Assembly: GCA_002723085.1 (NCBI GenBank)
Contig: PBNK01000005.1
Coordinates: 1-39,398, forward strand
Reading direction: 5' to 3'
DNA length: 39,398 nucleotides
From: Crocinitomicaceae bacterium
Lineage (GTDB): Bacteria > Bacteroidota > Bacteroidia > Flavobacteriales_D > Parvicellaceae
A program made the translations under genes and the position numbers. The notes under the pieces are model-generated. The model searched no databases. It saw only the letters and a program-made list of their open reading frames with translations, and had not been told where the DNA came from. Positions 10,536 to 19,147 of the stretch are shown one piece after another; the first letter of the stretch is position 1, and every line of letters begins with the position of its first letter.

Positions 10536-11780
10536 TTAAATTTCATTAATTATTTCTGATAACTTTCTAGTTAAATTTTCTCGTGTATAATTATCTGAAA
10601 AAGTATTGTTTTTATACGTTCCTTTTTTGCAGTTTAAAATAAAGTTTGACATTCCTTTAAAATCTTTATAATCAAATGTTTTTCCGGCATTACATTCTTC
10701 AATGATTTTTGCAGCATCACCATCAGTAGGGCCAATGCATAATATTGGTTTATTTGATCCTATGTATTCAAATAATTTTCCAGTTAGAATGCCTTTATTA
10801 TTTTTTATTTTTGGAATAATTAATAACAACAAATGGCTTTTTGATATTAATTTAATGGATTCTTTATGCTTAACATGATTTTTAAATGTGGCTAAATTTT
10901 TCAGTTCTATTACAATGGTTTCGTCTGCTTTTCCTATAAAATCTACTTGTGTTTTTGTTTCTTGAAGTGCATTTTTTAGAGTTGTTATAGGATATTCTTT
11001 TGTGATAGTTCCTGTATATGAAATGGTGAATTTATCATTTACATTAGAAGTTGATAATTCAAAATCATCTTTATCAAAACCATTAGAAATAACATTGATT
11101 TTTGAATCAATAATTTTACTTGATTTTTCTAGAAATAACTTCTTAATTGAATTGCTAACTACAACAATTTTATCTGACTTTTCAAGAACGTCTTTTTCGT
11201 GTTTTAAGTCTTTGTTTTTTGCCCATTTGGTATGAAGCATGGATTTATAGTAATATATGTCTGTCCATGGATCTCTTAAATCAGCTATCCATTTTATATT
11301 TAATTTTTTTTTAAGTTTTAACCCAATTAATTGGGTAGAGTGGGGTGGACTTGTTGTAATTATAGTATCAATTTTTTCTTTTTTTATTATTTCTAACGCT
11401 TTTGCATAAGCAAATTTATTCCATCCTTTTCTAGCATCTGGAATAAAAAAATTACCTCTTATAAATCTTGCAATTTTTTGAATTATGCTCGGGTTTCCTT
11501 CATTTGCAAAACCAGCATAAGGAATTTCTTTATTATTTATTTTTTTATAGAATGAATATGGCTCAAATGTTTTAGTTGGGAATACTTCAATATTTTCTGG
11601 AATATCTGTAATTAAAGAGTTATCAATTAAAGGATATGATCCTTGTTTTGGATTAACAGTGATTACATAGGGCTTTATGTTAAATTTATTAAAATATTTT
11701 ATGAATTTAACCCAACGCTGAACTCCAGCACCTCCACTTGGTGGCCAATAATAAGTTATGATTAATGCTTTTTTCATCAA
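10536..11780 (-). CDS. Glycosyltransferase (GT4-like, GT-B fold)
   Basis: 414 residues. The N-terminus MMKKALIITYYWPPSGGAGVQR is the typical opening of GT4-like family enzymes that add sugars to cell-surface polysaccharides. IADLRDPWTD closes the acceptor-binding half, and the nucleotide-sugar half includes the region GILTGKLFEYIGSNKPIL, with the E of the EX7E-like motif in the GKLFEY stretch. There is no signal peptide, so it is cytosolic or membrane-peripheral. It overlaps the upstream thioesterase gene by 4 bases (ATGA), which suggests translational coupling. It is convergent with the PorP-like gene with only one base between the stop codons. The sugar donor and acceptor cannot be read from sequence. 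Confidence 0.88.
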   Translation of the reverse strand: MMKKALIITYYWPPSGGAGVQRWVKFIKYFNKFNIKPYVITVNPKQGSYPLIDNSLITDIPENIEVFPTKTFEPYSFYKKINNKEIPYAGFANEGNPSIIQKIARFIRGNFFIPDARKGWNKFAYAKALEIIKKEKIDTIITTSPPHSTQLIGLKLKKKLNIKWIADLRDPWTDIYYYKSMLHTKWAKNKDLKHEKDVLEKSDKIVVVSNSIKKLFLEKSSKIIDSKINVISNGFDKDDFELSTSNVNDKFTISYTGTITKEYPITTLKNALQETKTQVDFIGKADETIVIELKNLATFKNHVKHKESIKLISKSHLLLLIIPKIKNNKGILTGKLFEYIGSNKPILCIGPTDGDAAKIIEECNAGKTFDYKDFKGMSNFILNCKKGTYKNNTFSDNYTRENLTRKLSEIINEI

Positions 11781-12205
11781 TACCCTATTTCTTCACATAA
11801 AGGGATTTTACTTTTTGTAAAATTTCCAGTTCCAAAAGCAACTTCTTGGCCTTTTTCATTTATTAATTTAGACTCAGCTGTAAATAAATTCTGAGATGAA
11901 AACCTAACCTTTCCTACAGCAGTAAGTTTTCCTTTTGATACAGGTTTAATTAAGTTAACATTAAAAGAGGTGGTTAATACAAAATAATCTTTAACTAATG
12001 AACTTACTGAAAAAAATGCAGCGTCATCTAACATTTTGAAATAGACAGATCCATGAATTGCTCCTAATGCATGAAAATATTTATCTGAAATATCAAGACC
12101 AATAATGGCTTCTCCTTTATTAATTTTAGCTGTTGTCGAATCAAATACCTTAGTGTTTATATTAGCATTAAGGTACATTTTCTCCAATCTTAAGAAGTGA
12201 TCCAT
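11777..12205 (-). CDS. PaaI-like hotdog-fold thioesterase
   Basis: 142 residues, a usual length for single hotdog-domain thioesterases of the PaaI/YigI type. The segment FHALGAIHGSVYFKMLDDAAFFSVSS carries the HG dyad and the following acidic D typical of the active-site helix, and TSFNVNLIKPVSKGKLTAVGKV is the characteristic second strand pair. The family hydrolyses acyl-CoA thioesters in the cytosol, but the substrate is unknown here. Its stop overlaps the glycosyltransferase start, and the gene for a small membrane protein ends 12 bases upstream, so the three form a likely operon. Confidence 0.8.
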   Translation of the reverse strand: MDHFLRLEKMYLNANINTKVFDSTTAKINKGEAIIGLDISDKYFHALGAIHGSVYFKMLDDAAFFSVSSLVKDYFVLTTSFNVNLIKPVSKGKLTAVGKVRFSSQNLFTAESKLINEKGQEVAFGTGNFTKSKIPLCEEIGY

Positions 12206-12217
12206 ATTTATATAATG

Positions 12218-12613
12218 CTATTTTGAATATTCACGATAAAAGACAAAGCTAAAGAATATTAAAAATATAAAGTCATTTGGACCATATAATGCGTAAAATG
12301 CACCAGCAAGTGAATTTTGTTCATATAGATAAGCTAAATCATTGTCAAGCATCCATAGACACCAACTTAAGACATAACAAGTTTTTTCAATACAAAACAC
12401 GGCAATTATCCATTTTACTTTATTGTAATAATTAGACATAGCTAAAAATGCTAAACCCCATACCATTATCATATAAAGCCCAAATTGAGACATAACATTT
12501 GGGTCTGCTTCACTAATTGCTGTATCAGTAAAAAACTTCGTAAAAATTAAAACTCCTAAAACATTAACAATTCCAGCTAAAATGAATCCTTTTTTAATGA
12601 GTGAATCTTTCAT
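12218..12613 (-). CDS. Small four-helix integral membrane protein, function unknown
   Basis: 131 residues with four predicted transmembrane segments (about residues 9-29, 45-62, 68-90 and 103-125) and an aromatic-rich C-terminus ending FVFYREYSK. I do not recognise a named family; the loop sequence YALYGPNDFIFLIFF is its most distinctive part. It probably heads the operon with the thioesterase and glycosyltransferase. The upstream OmpA gene is closed off by a terminator at 12648-12673, so this gene probably has its own promoter, which I could not identify. Confidence 0.7.
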   Translation of the reverse strand: MKDSLIKKGFILAGIVNVLGVLIFTKFFTDTAISEADPNVMSQFGLYMIMVWGLAFLAMSNYYNKVKWIIAVFCIEKTCYVLSWCLWMLDNDLAYLYEQNSLAGAFYALYGPNDFIFLIFFSFVFYREYSK

Positions 12614-12647
12614 ACCTAAATTTATTGATTTTTTTAAAATTAAAAAA

Positions 12648-12673
12648 GGGCTTATCTAATTAAAGATAAACCC
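12648..12673 (-). terminator. Rho-independent terminator of the OmpA-family gene
   Basis: Read on the - strand, the 26 bases form GGGTTTATCT / AGATAAGCCC around a short TTAATT loop with one internal mismatch, followed at once by a run of six T. It lies 25 bases after the stop of the OmpA-family gene. Confidence 0.8.
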
Positions 12674-12697
12674 TGTTTAATTTGTTGTTATTTTTTT

Positions 12698-15298
12698 TTA
12701 CTCAAATAATACGGTCATTTCAACTCGTCTATTTTTTTGTCTTCCTTCTTCAGTATCATTAGTGTCAATAGGTTTTTCTTCACCAAAGTACTGAATGATT
12801 AATCGGTCCATTTTTACACCTCTGTGTTCTAGGAATTCAGCTACAGCTGTAGATCTTTTCTTAGAAAGAATATAGTTTTGTTTATCATCTCCTCTACTAT
12901 CAGTATGTCCTGCTATGATTAATTTCCATTCAGATTTTCTTAATAATAACATAGCTAATTCTTCTAAAGATGGATGCGATACAGCTTTAATGACATCTTT
13001 GCCAGATTCAAATTCAAGTGCTTCAAAAGCAGTGTTGATGATTTCTTGCTCTTCTTCTTGAATAAGAGGGCAACCATTATTTGATTTAGCACCAGGAGTA
13101 TTAACACAATCGTCATCTTTATCCATTACACCATCTCCATCTGTATCTTTAAGAGGACATCCTTTGTTTGATCTTGGCCCTGCATTATTTGGACAATCAT
13201 CGTCTTTATCAAGAAGCCCATCCTTGTCAGTATCTGGCCATGGACAACCTTTATTTTCTTTAGGACCCGAAATTTCAGGACACTGGTCTAAATAGTCAAA
13301 CAATCCATCTTTGTCTGTGTCTGGACATCCTTCATTTGCTTTAGGACCTGGATCATTTGGACATAAATCATCGTTATCGCTTAATCCATCACCATCCGTA
13401 TCAGGACATCCGCCAAAAGCTAAAATACCAGGAATTTTAGGACATAAATCGTTTTTATCAATTATGCTATCACCATCAGTGTCAGGACAACCTTTAAAAA
13501 CTTCTAAACCTGCTATTTCTGGGCATTCGTCTTTGCTGTCAATTATTTTATCGCCATCCGTATCAGGACAACCATTAAATTCTACTAAACCAGAATCTTT
13601 TGGGCAAGCATCTAATGCATCTTGAATTCCATCGCCATCCGTATCAGGACAACCCTCAAATTCCCAAACTCCAGGAACATCTTTACATTTATCATGGTGA
13701 TTAGATACCTTATCTTTATCATTATCTTTTGGGTGGTGATTGAAAACCCAAAGCCTAACGCCTGCATATACATTACCACCTCTTATTTCTCTGTCTTTTC
13801 CAGGAGCAAAAAGTGGTTTCATGTCAGCAAAACCTACAAATACTGGTCCAGCTCTCAATGCAATTCCAGCTCTTAAACCGTAAAGTCCACTCATTGAAAT
13901 TGGAAGAGAAACACCAAATATTCTATGATCAAACCTTGGAGTTATAGAAAAGCTACTTGGTAGTCTAACTTTTGCTTCAGATTTGTTTCTTTGAAAACCA
14001 ATAAAACCTCTAGCATTTACATAAAAGTCTTTCCAAATGTGATAGTCAACGTCCATATTAATATGGGTTGGTAAATTCATTCTATAAAAACTTTGAACTT
14101 GATTACTTGTGTAGGTTACACCAGGATCATCAGCTACTAAATTAGTAACCACAGTATCTAAAGAAGTTAATCCTTGAACTGTAGTAAATGGACCAAGGTC
14201 AAAGTTGGTTAGATTAGTTGTGAAATCTCTGCAAGCTTGAGCCTTGTCGTATTTCATAGAACCAATATCATTAATGGCAAACGATGCCCTAAGTTTATAT
14301 TTGTTTTTATCTCTTCTCCATAAATTGGTTTCGCCATCCATATCGTATTTGTATTCTTCCCAATCAGGTCTCCATTCATATACTCCTCCAATATCAATTC
14401 CTAACCCCCATTTTGATGAAAAAATAGGTACTTGTGCCACATCATCGCCATTAACTTTTCCATCATTATTGAAATCTGGAGTTTCAACAAGTTGGGCCAT
14501 GTTTTGAGAATAACCATAACTAAAATCTCCATTAAGCGTATTAGCAACCGAATCGTTTAAAAAGTTGTATTCTATATTATCAGTATATAAATAAAATGAA
14601 CCCATTCCTTTAAGTGCTTTTAATTTTCCACCAACTTTAAAAAAGTGTTCTCCATCATCTTTAACCACATGAGCGTAGTTTAAATTGTATTCCATCCATG
14701 AGTTCATGGAAATATTCATTAACTGATCATCAAAGTCTTGATTCCATAAAGTACTGTAGTCTAGTTCTTTAACGCCAAGTGTTACCAATTCTTGCGAAAT
14801 ATGATCAACATTAATGATGGATCTATGTTTAATTTGTAAACCAATGCCAGATTTTCTATTGATGGTAATCATCAAGTTTAATAAATCTATGCTTTCACTA
14901 ATTATTCCTCTATAAGAACTGTTTCCTAATTTCCCCGGTTCTGTTACAAAAAAGTTTCCTCTAAATTGAGATTGATATATTGAAGCAGAATCTGCAGCAA
15001 TAAAAGTTCCAAAGTCTGGGTCATTTCTCCAGTCAACGTTTAAACTATTTGTAGTGTCTGTAAAAGAAGCTATCCAACCATTAGGCATACTTTGTGTATT
15101 CATGTATACATAATTGTTGTTAAATGAAAACGAACCATTTACAGATAAATCCATTTCCATTCTGTTGTCAGCAACATTAGCTGGGTTAAAATCAATCCCT
15201 AGAGCTCCAGCATAGTTTCCTTGACTTAATCCTAAATAATCTTGACTCTTTATATTGATTCCTATAAATAAAAGAAGAATAATTAATATATTTTTCAT
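12698..15298 (-). CDS. DUF5723 / thrombospondin type 3 repeat / OmpA outer-membrane protein
   Basis: 866 residues. The signal peptide ends near residue 18 (GINIKSQ). Residues ~19-520 start DYLGLSQGNYAGALGIDFNPAN and alternate beta strands to the end, matching the DUF5723 beta-barrel-like domain. Residues ~530-735 hold eight Ca-binding thrombospondin type 3 units of the form GCPDTDGDGIxDxxDxCP. The C-terminal OmpA domain has FESGKDVI, IIAGHTDSRGD and NYILSKKRSTAV, the peptidoglycan-binding signature, and ends in MTVLFE. Predicted role: anchor the outer membrane to peptidoglycan through a Ca-stiffened stalk. The gene is probably monocistronic, with a 244-base gap to the divergent gene and its own terminator. 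Confidence 0.9.
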   Translation of the reverse strand: MKNILIILLLFIGINIKSQDYLGLSQGNYAGALGIDFNPANVADNRMEMDLSVNGSFSFNNNYVYMNTQSMPNGWIASFTDTTNSLNVDWRNDPDFGTFIAADSASIYQSQFRGNFFVTEPGKLGNSSYRGIISESIDLLNLMITINRKSGIGLQIKHRSIINVDHISQELVTLGVKELDYSTLWNQDFDDQLMNISMNSWMEYNLNYAHVVKDDGEHFFKVGGKLKALKGMGSFYLYTDNIEYNFLNDSVANTLNGDFSYGYSQNMAQLVETPDFNNDGKVNGDDVAQVPIFSSKWGLGIDIGGVYEWRPDWEEYKYDMDGETNLWRRDKNKYKLRASFAINDIGSMKYDKAQACRDFTTNLTNFDLGPFTTVQGLTSLDTVVTNLVADDPGVTYTSNQVQSFYRMNLPTHINMDVDYHIWKDFYVNARGFIGFQRNKSEAKVRLPSSFSITPRFDHRIFGVSLPISMSGLYGLRAGIALRAGPVFVGFADMKPLFAPGKDREIRGGNVYAGVRLWVFNHHPKDNDKDKVSNHHDKCKDVPGVWEFEGCPDTDGDGIQDALDACPKDSGLVEFNGCPDTDGDKIIDSKDECPEIAGLEVFKGCPDTDGDSIIDKNDLCPKIPGILAFGGCPDTDGDGLSDNDDLCPNDPGPKANEGCPDTDKDGLFDYLDQCPEISGPKENKGCPWPDTDKDGLLDKDDDCPNNAGPRSNKGCPLKDTDGDGVMDKDDDCVNTPGAKSNNGCPLIQEEEQEIINTAFEALEFESGKDVIKAVSHPSLEELAMLLLRKSEWKLIIAGHTDSRGDDKQNYILSKKRSTAVAEFLEHRGVKMDRLIIQYFGEEKPIDTNDTEEGRQKNRRVEMTVLFE
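13066..13725 (-). repeat. Eight tandem thrombospondin type 3 repeat units inside the OmpA-family gene
   Basis: Units of roughly 75-80 bases each encode one GCPDTDGD...DxCP block. The most conserved DNA word on the + strand is a variant of CATCCGTATCAGGACA. Units differ at many third positions, so this is an old protein-level repeat, not a recent DNA duplication. Confidence 0.85.
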
Positions 15299-15542
15299 GT
15301 ATAAATATGTTTATATGTTTAGTTAATTTTAGTTTTAAAAATTAAAAATTCGACAAAAAAGATAGCTTATTTTATGTAAAAATGCATGACATATCATAAA
15401 TATTTAAATGATAAATATTAAATATAATTTATATAAATCTATTTAAGGTTTTAAATAATTGATAAAATATTAAGATTTTAACACATAATTTGAAATTTGT
15501 ATCTTTTTTAAAAAGTAAGATTATAAGTATAAACAAAGAATT

Positions 15543-16316
15543 ATGATTAGATCTATTTTATACTTAGCAATTTTAGGAATAACATCTATTGGTTTGATTT
15601 TTAAATTCCTACATCAGCCTGGTGCTGCTGTTTTACTTGTTACTGGATACAGTGCTATTATTATGGCCATATTTGAATATTTTATTAAAAATTTTAAAAG
15701 AAGCTCAACCTTACAATTTTTCGCTCCGATTCTAGCTATTTTTTTTGTTTTAGGAGTTTTATTTAAAATAAATCATTGGCCTTATAGTAATGAAATGCTT
15801 CTTTTTTCAATATCATCTTTTTCTTTTGTTTTTATAAATTATGCATTTAAAATAAGAAAATCTTTTCATGCTATTTTGCCTTTAATTTTCTCTGTTTTCT
15901 TTTTAATGGCTCTTTTAAGAGTGTTACGTTTGCCAGAGCCTCCTTATTTACTTTATGGTTCTTATTTTGTTTTTGTCTTTTTAGTTCCCATCATAACTTT
16001 TTTAAGTGCAAAAAATATTATTATATCTAATAAAAAAATTGGTAAAAATTTTCTAATAATTTCTGTTATTTCTATTGTTCTATGCCTTATTGAGTACAAG
16101 ATAAAATTCTATCCAAATTTGTTAGGAATTCATGGGGTGTATAATTATGTTTTAAAAGTTATATTAATAACTTGTATTCTTCTTTTTATAGGTAGAACAT
16201 TACTATTTAAAAACTTAAAAGAAAATTATAAATTGGATCATATTCTTTTACAGTTTTTAGGAAGTTCTTATTTGATACTTATGGTGATTTTAGGATTGGT
16301 CCGGGCATATGGGTAA
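15543..16316 (+). CDS. Integral membrane protein with three GldL-like helical-hairpin repeats
   Basis: 257 residues with about eight hydrophobic helices. A motif resembling the GldL signature occurs three times: GLIFKFLHQPG at residues 17-27, GVLFKINHWPY at 71-81 and a weaker LLRVLRLPEPP at 124-134, spaced 54 and 53 residues. In GldL, the T9SS/gliding motor subunit, a single related G-xLFK-xxH-xPG motif lies between two membrane helices. Here it appears tandemly repeated and the cytoplasmic coiled tail of GldL is missing, so this is not GldL itself. Function is unknown. It is divergent from the OmpA-family gene and is followed after 109 bases by a gene with its own candidate promoter. Confidence 0.75.
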   Translation: MIRSILYLAILGITSIGLIFKFLHQPGAAVLLVTGYSAIIMAIFEYFIKNFKRSSTLQFFAPILAIFFVLGVLFKINHWPYSNEMLLFSISSFSFVFINYAFKIRKSFHAILPLIFSVFFLMALLRVLRLPEPPYLLYGSYFVFVFLVPIITFLSAKNIIISNKKIGKNFLIISVISIVLCLIEYKIKFYPNLLGIHGVYNYVLKVILITCILLFIGRTLLFKNLKENYKLDHILLQFLGSSYLILMVILGLVRAYG

Positions 16317-16381
16317 ATAACTGGATAGGAGATTACTAATTACATTATAGATATTAGTTTTTAAAAAATAAGTATCATTTT

Positions 16382-16411
16382 TTTGAGAAGTTTTTTATTG
16401 GAATATATTTG
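16382..16411 (+). promoter_or_regulatory. Candidate Bacteroidota-type promoter for the MutS-like gene
   Basis: TTTG at 16382-16385 and TATATTTG at 16404-16411, 18 bases apart, fit the Bacteroidota housekeeping promoter pattern (TTG near -33, TAnnTTTG near -7). Predicted transcription would start only about 8-10 bases before the ATG at 16426, giving a very short leader. Confidence 0.55.
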
Positions 16412-16425
16412 GCATTCTATTTAAA

Positions 16426-18183
16426 ATGAAGGCTAAAGAAACTTATAAAGAATTAAAAAAGGATGCACAATCGAATTTAGCTGTTACTAATAAAAAGATT
16501 AGATCAATTGTCTTTTTAAGATTAATAACATTTCTTTTCACATCTTTATTCATTTATTTATTTATTGAAGTTTCTCTTCTTGCTATTTTTATTGGATTAT
16601 TTGGTTCATTTATTTTCATTGTTTTAGTAAAAAAAAATGGAACGTTAAATCGTAAAAAAAAGTATTATAATGAACTTATTTCAATCAATAATAAAGAATT
16701 TATGGCTCTGTCATTTAATTATTCCTTTTTTGATAACGGAAATGAGTTTAAAGATTCTAATCACTTTTTTAGTAACGATATCGACTTGTTTGGAGACAAT
16801 TCATTTTTTCAATGCCTCAATAGAACTCAAACTTTTGAAGGCAAACAATTATTAGCTGAAAATCTTATTTCTAATGATATAGATCAAATTATATATAAAC
16901 AAGAAGCAATAAAAGAACTTAAAAGTAAAACCAAATGGCGACAGAATTTTTCAGCATTAGGCTCATTAGTTCCTAAAAACATTTCTACAATAAGCCTTTT
17001 AAATGAACTGCAAAATCATAAAACAATTTTGAACCCAAACATAATATATATATTGTGGTTATTTCCCATAACATCTTCGATTTTACTTTGTATGTACGGA
17101 TATATTCCAAATAGTATAATAGCTTTTTGGTTTTTTATAGGATTAGGGTTCGTTGGTTATTATGTTAAAAAAACCAATGACTTAGTAAAGAAGCTTTCAA
17201 AATTTGAAAATGGATTAAAGGAATACGCTGATTTAATACTACTTATTGAAAATACAAACTTTGAATCAAAAAAACTTAATGATGTAAAGTTGAAAATAAG
17301 TTCAGAAATTAATTCTGCAAGTGTTAATACTAAGAAACTATTTAAAATAATTAGTCAACTTAACAATAGACATAATTTGATTATTGGTTTTCTAGGAAAT
17401 GGATTTGCTTTATGGGATTTGCAGTACGTTTATCAATTTGAAAAGTGGCTTAAAAATAATTTAAATAACACAGTAAAGTGGTTTGAAGCTGTGCATGAAA
17501 TAGATTCCCTTATTGGTATGGGTACTTATGCTTTTAATCATGACTATATATTTCCAGTAATTGAAGAAAAAAGTAACCAGATTCAAAGTGAATGTCTAGC
17601 TCATCCTCTTATTCATTCAGATAAATCAATATCAAATAATTATGATATAAAGTTTGGCGATTTCCAAATTATTACTGGAGCCAATATGGCTGGTAAGAGT
17701 ACTTTTTTAAGGACAATTTCAATTGCTATTCTTTCAGCTAATTGCGGTCTGCCAGTTTGTGCTAAATCATTCAATTATTCGCCAATTAAATTAATAACAA
17801 GCATGCGTTCTTCTGATTCTCTTTCAAATGAAGAGTCTTATTTTTTTTCTGAATTAAAACGTTTGAGGTTTATTATTGATGAATTAAAAAATCAACCTTA
17901 TTTTATAGTTTTAGATGAAATTTTAAAGGGAACTAATAGTAAGGATAAAGAAGAAGGGTCTAAAAAATTTGTAGGTAAATTAATCGATTTAAAGAGTACT
18001 GGAGTTATTGCTACACATGATTTAAGTCTTTGTAAAATGGCAGAGCAAAATGAACAAGTAATTAATATGTTTTTTGATGCTGAAATTGTTGATGGAGAAT
18101 TGTTCTTTGATTATCAATTTAAAGAAGGGGTTTGCCAAAATATGAATGCCTCATATTTATTAGAAAAAATGGGTATTACTTAA
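16426..18183 (+). CDS. Membrane-anchored MutS-like ATPase
   Basis: 585 residues. The C-terminal ATPase domain has a clear MutS signature: Walker A GANMAGKST (residues ~418-426), a MutS-type SSDSLSNEESYFFSELKRL segment, Walker B FIVLDEILKGTNSKDKEEG and the switch region ATHDLSLCKMAE. The mismatch-recognition N-terminal domain of true MutS is absent. Instead there are two membrane segments at about residues 27-62 and two more around 205-245. This architecture is common in Bacteroidota and is usually annotated as MutS-related or DNA mismatch repair protein, but a repair role is not shown and the membrane anchoring argues for another function. It is convergent with the VTT protein gene, overlapping it by 8 bases. 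Confidence 0.88.
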   Translation: MKAKETYKELKKDAQSNLAVTNKKIRSIVFLRLITFLFTSLFIYLFIEVSLLAIFIGLFGSFIFIVLVKKNGTLNRKKKYYNELISINNKEFMALSFNYSFFDNGNEFKDSNHFFSNDIDLFGDNSFFQCLNRTQTFEGKQLLAENLISNDIDQIIYKQEAIKELKSKTKWRQNFSALGSLVPKNISTISLLNELQNHKTILNPNIIYILWLFPITSSILLCMYGYIPNSIIAFWFFIGLGFVGYYVKKTNDLVKKLSKFENGLKEYADLILLIENTNFESKKLNDVKLKISSEINSASVNTKKLFKIISQLNNRHNLIIGFLGNGFALWDLQYVYQFEKWLKNNLNNTVKWFEAVHEIDSLIGMGTYAFNHDYIFPVIEEKSNQIQSECLAHPLIHSDKSISNNYDIKFGDFQIITGANMAGKSTFLRTISIAILSANCGLPVCAKSFNYSPIKLITSMRSSDSLSNEESYFFSELKRLRFIIDELKNQPYFIVLDEILKGTNSKDKEEGSKKFVGKLIDLKSTGVIATHDLSLCKMAEQNEQVINMFFDAEIVDGELFFDYQFKEGVCQNMNASYLLEKMGIT

Positions 18184-18760
18184 ATATAAGTTCTAAAAGA
18201 CCCATTCCTGTCCAAATGTATATGCTTACTAATATCAGTTCTCCAATAAATAAAGCTGAAATGAATTTTAGAAAATTCATTTTGGAATAGCCAGCAATAT
18301 AACTTATTAGGTCTGTAGGAACTGCAGGAAAAAAAGACCAAAATAATACGATCCATAACCCATATTTATTCATGCTTATTTCCGTTTTTTGTATTTTATT
18401 TTGAACTTTTTTTGAAAATACTTCTTCAATTTTTAAAATTCCTGCTGAAAAATAAATCCAGCATGCTCCTAAAATTATACCTAACATTGAAATTGTTAAA
18501 ACCAATTGAGGATTATTAGGGTACAAAGCAATACCCATAATTACAAAAATAGTACTAGGCAAAAAGAAGATAGATCTAATTAAGCTAATTATTAAATAAA
18601 CTATAAAAACTAAATTTCTGTTGTTGTCTAATAAGTTAGTTAGATGAATTGCAGTGTATTTTTCAGGAAAAATAAAATAATGAATTAATGTAAATAAAAT
18701 AGATGATATCCAAATGAGCCTAAAAGCTAATCTGAATTTTATTTTTTTACTAAAAGACAT
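18176..18760 (-). CDS. VTT-domain (TVP38/TMEM64, DedA-like) membrane protein
   Basis: 194 residues, about five or six transmembrane segments. The central stretch FFLPSTIFVIMGIALYP and the later SFFPAVPTDLISYIAGYSKMNFLKFI are hallmarks of the VTT/SNARE-associated family, with the re-entrant-loop prolines and glycines in place. Family members have been linked to lipid scrambling or undecaprenyl-phosphate recycling; which applies here is not determinable. The stop codon region overlaps the 3' end of the convergent MutS-like gene. Confidence 0.83.
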   Translation of the reverse strand: MSFSKKIKFRLAFRLIWISSILFTLIHYFIFPEKYTAIHLTNLLDNNRNLVFIVYLIISLIRSIFFLPSTIFVIMGIALYPNNPQLVLTISMLGIILGACWIYFSAGILKIEEVFSKKVQNKIQKTEISMNKYGLWIVLFWSFFPAVPTDLISYIAGYSKMNFLKFISALFIGELILVSIYIWTGMGLLELIFK

Positions 18761-18780
18761 CTGCTAAATAATATATAAAA

Positions 18781-18805
18781 AAAAAGCCCCGATTCGGGGC
18801 TTTTT
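18781..18805 (-). terminator. Bidirectional-looking Rho-independent terminator
   Basis: A perfect GCCCC / GGGGC stem with a short GATTC apex is flanked by AAAAA on one side and TTTTT on the other. It lies 20 bases after the stop of the small lipoprotein gene and so ends its transcript on the - strand. Confidence 0.92.
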
Positions 18806-18824
18806 ATATTAAATAAGGTTTATT

Positions 18825-19061
18825 CTAGTGTCCACCTTCATCACCAGCAGCATCTTTAACTGCTTTTTCAGCACATGCTTGTGCTTCTTTCATTTTAGCT
18901 TCAAGAGCTTCACCTTCAAGTTTCATCATCTCTTCTTCCATTTTTTTACAAGCTTCAGAAGCTTCTTTACCTTCAGATTGTTCATTTACACAATCACATA
19001 GTGAAGGACCACATGATACGCTGAACATACCAACTGCAAGTACTAATAATAATTTTTTCAT
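18825..19061 (-). CDS. Small lipoprotein, Lys/Glu-rich with CxC motif
   Basis: 78 residues. The signal peptide ends in a lipobox (MFSVSC, Cys at ~17). The mature part starts CGPSLCDCVNE and continues as a charged amphipathic helix (KKMEEEMMKLEGEALEAKMKEAQACAEKAVKDA) ending in GDEGGH. Small lipoproteins of this shape with an early CDC motif are common in Bacteroidota, function unknown. It is flanked by its own terminator and a 67-base upstream gap plus upstream gene end, so it is probably a single-gene unit. Confidence 0.8.
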   Translation of the reverse strand: MKKLLLVLAVGMFSVSCGPSLCDCVNEQSEGKEASEACKKMEEEMMKLEGEALEAKMKEAQACAEKAVKDAAGDEGGH

Positions 19062-19147
19062 AATTTTTTGTTATTGGTTAATTTAATAGATTATATGGTA
19101 AATATAAAAAAGCAAATTAATTTATAAATTATAATTTCCTTTTTTTT

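Noticed and set aside
13066-13725. Regularly spaced repeated DNA words (CATCCGTATCAGGACA-like) that resemble a CRISPR at first sight
   Set aside because: They are in frame within the OmpA-family gene, encode GCPDTDGD blocks, and the spacers are also conserved protein sequence.
13311-14507. Open frames on the + strand opposite the OmpA-family gene
   Set aside because: They mirror the TSP3 and barrel codons, lack plausible starts and domains, and are fully inside a convincing gene.
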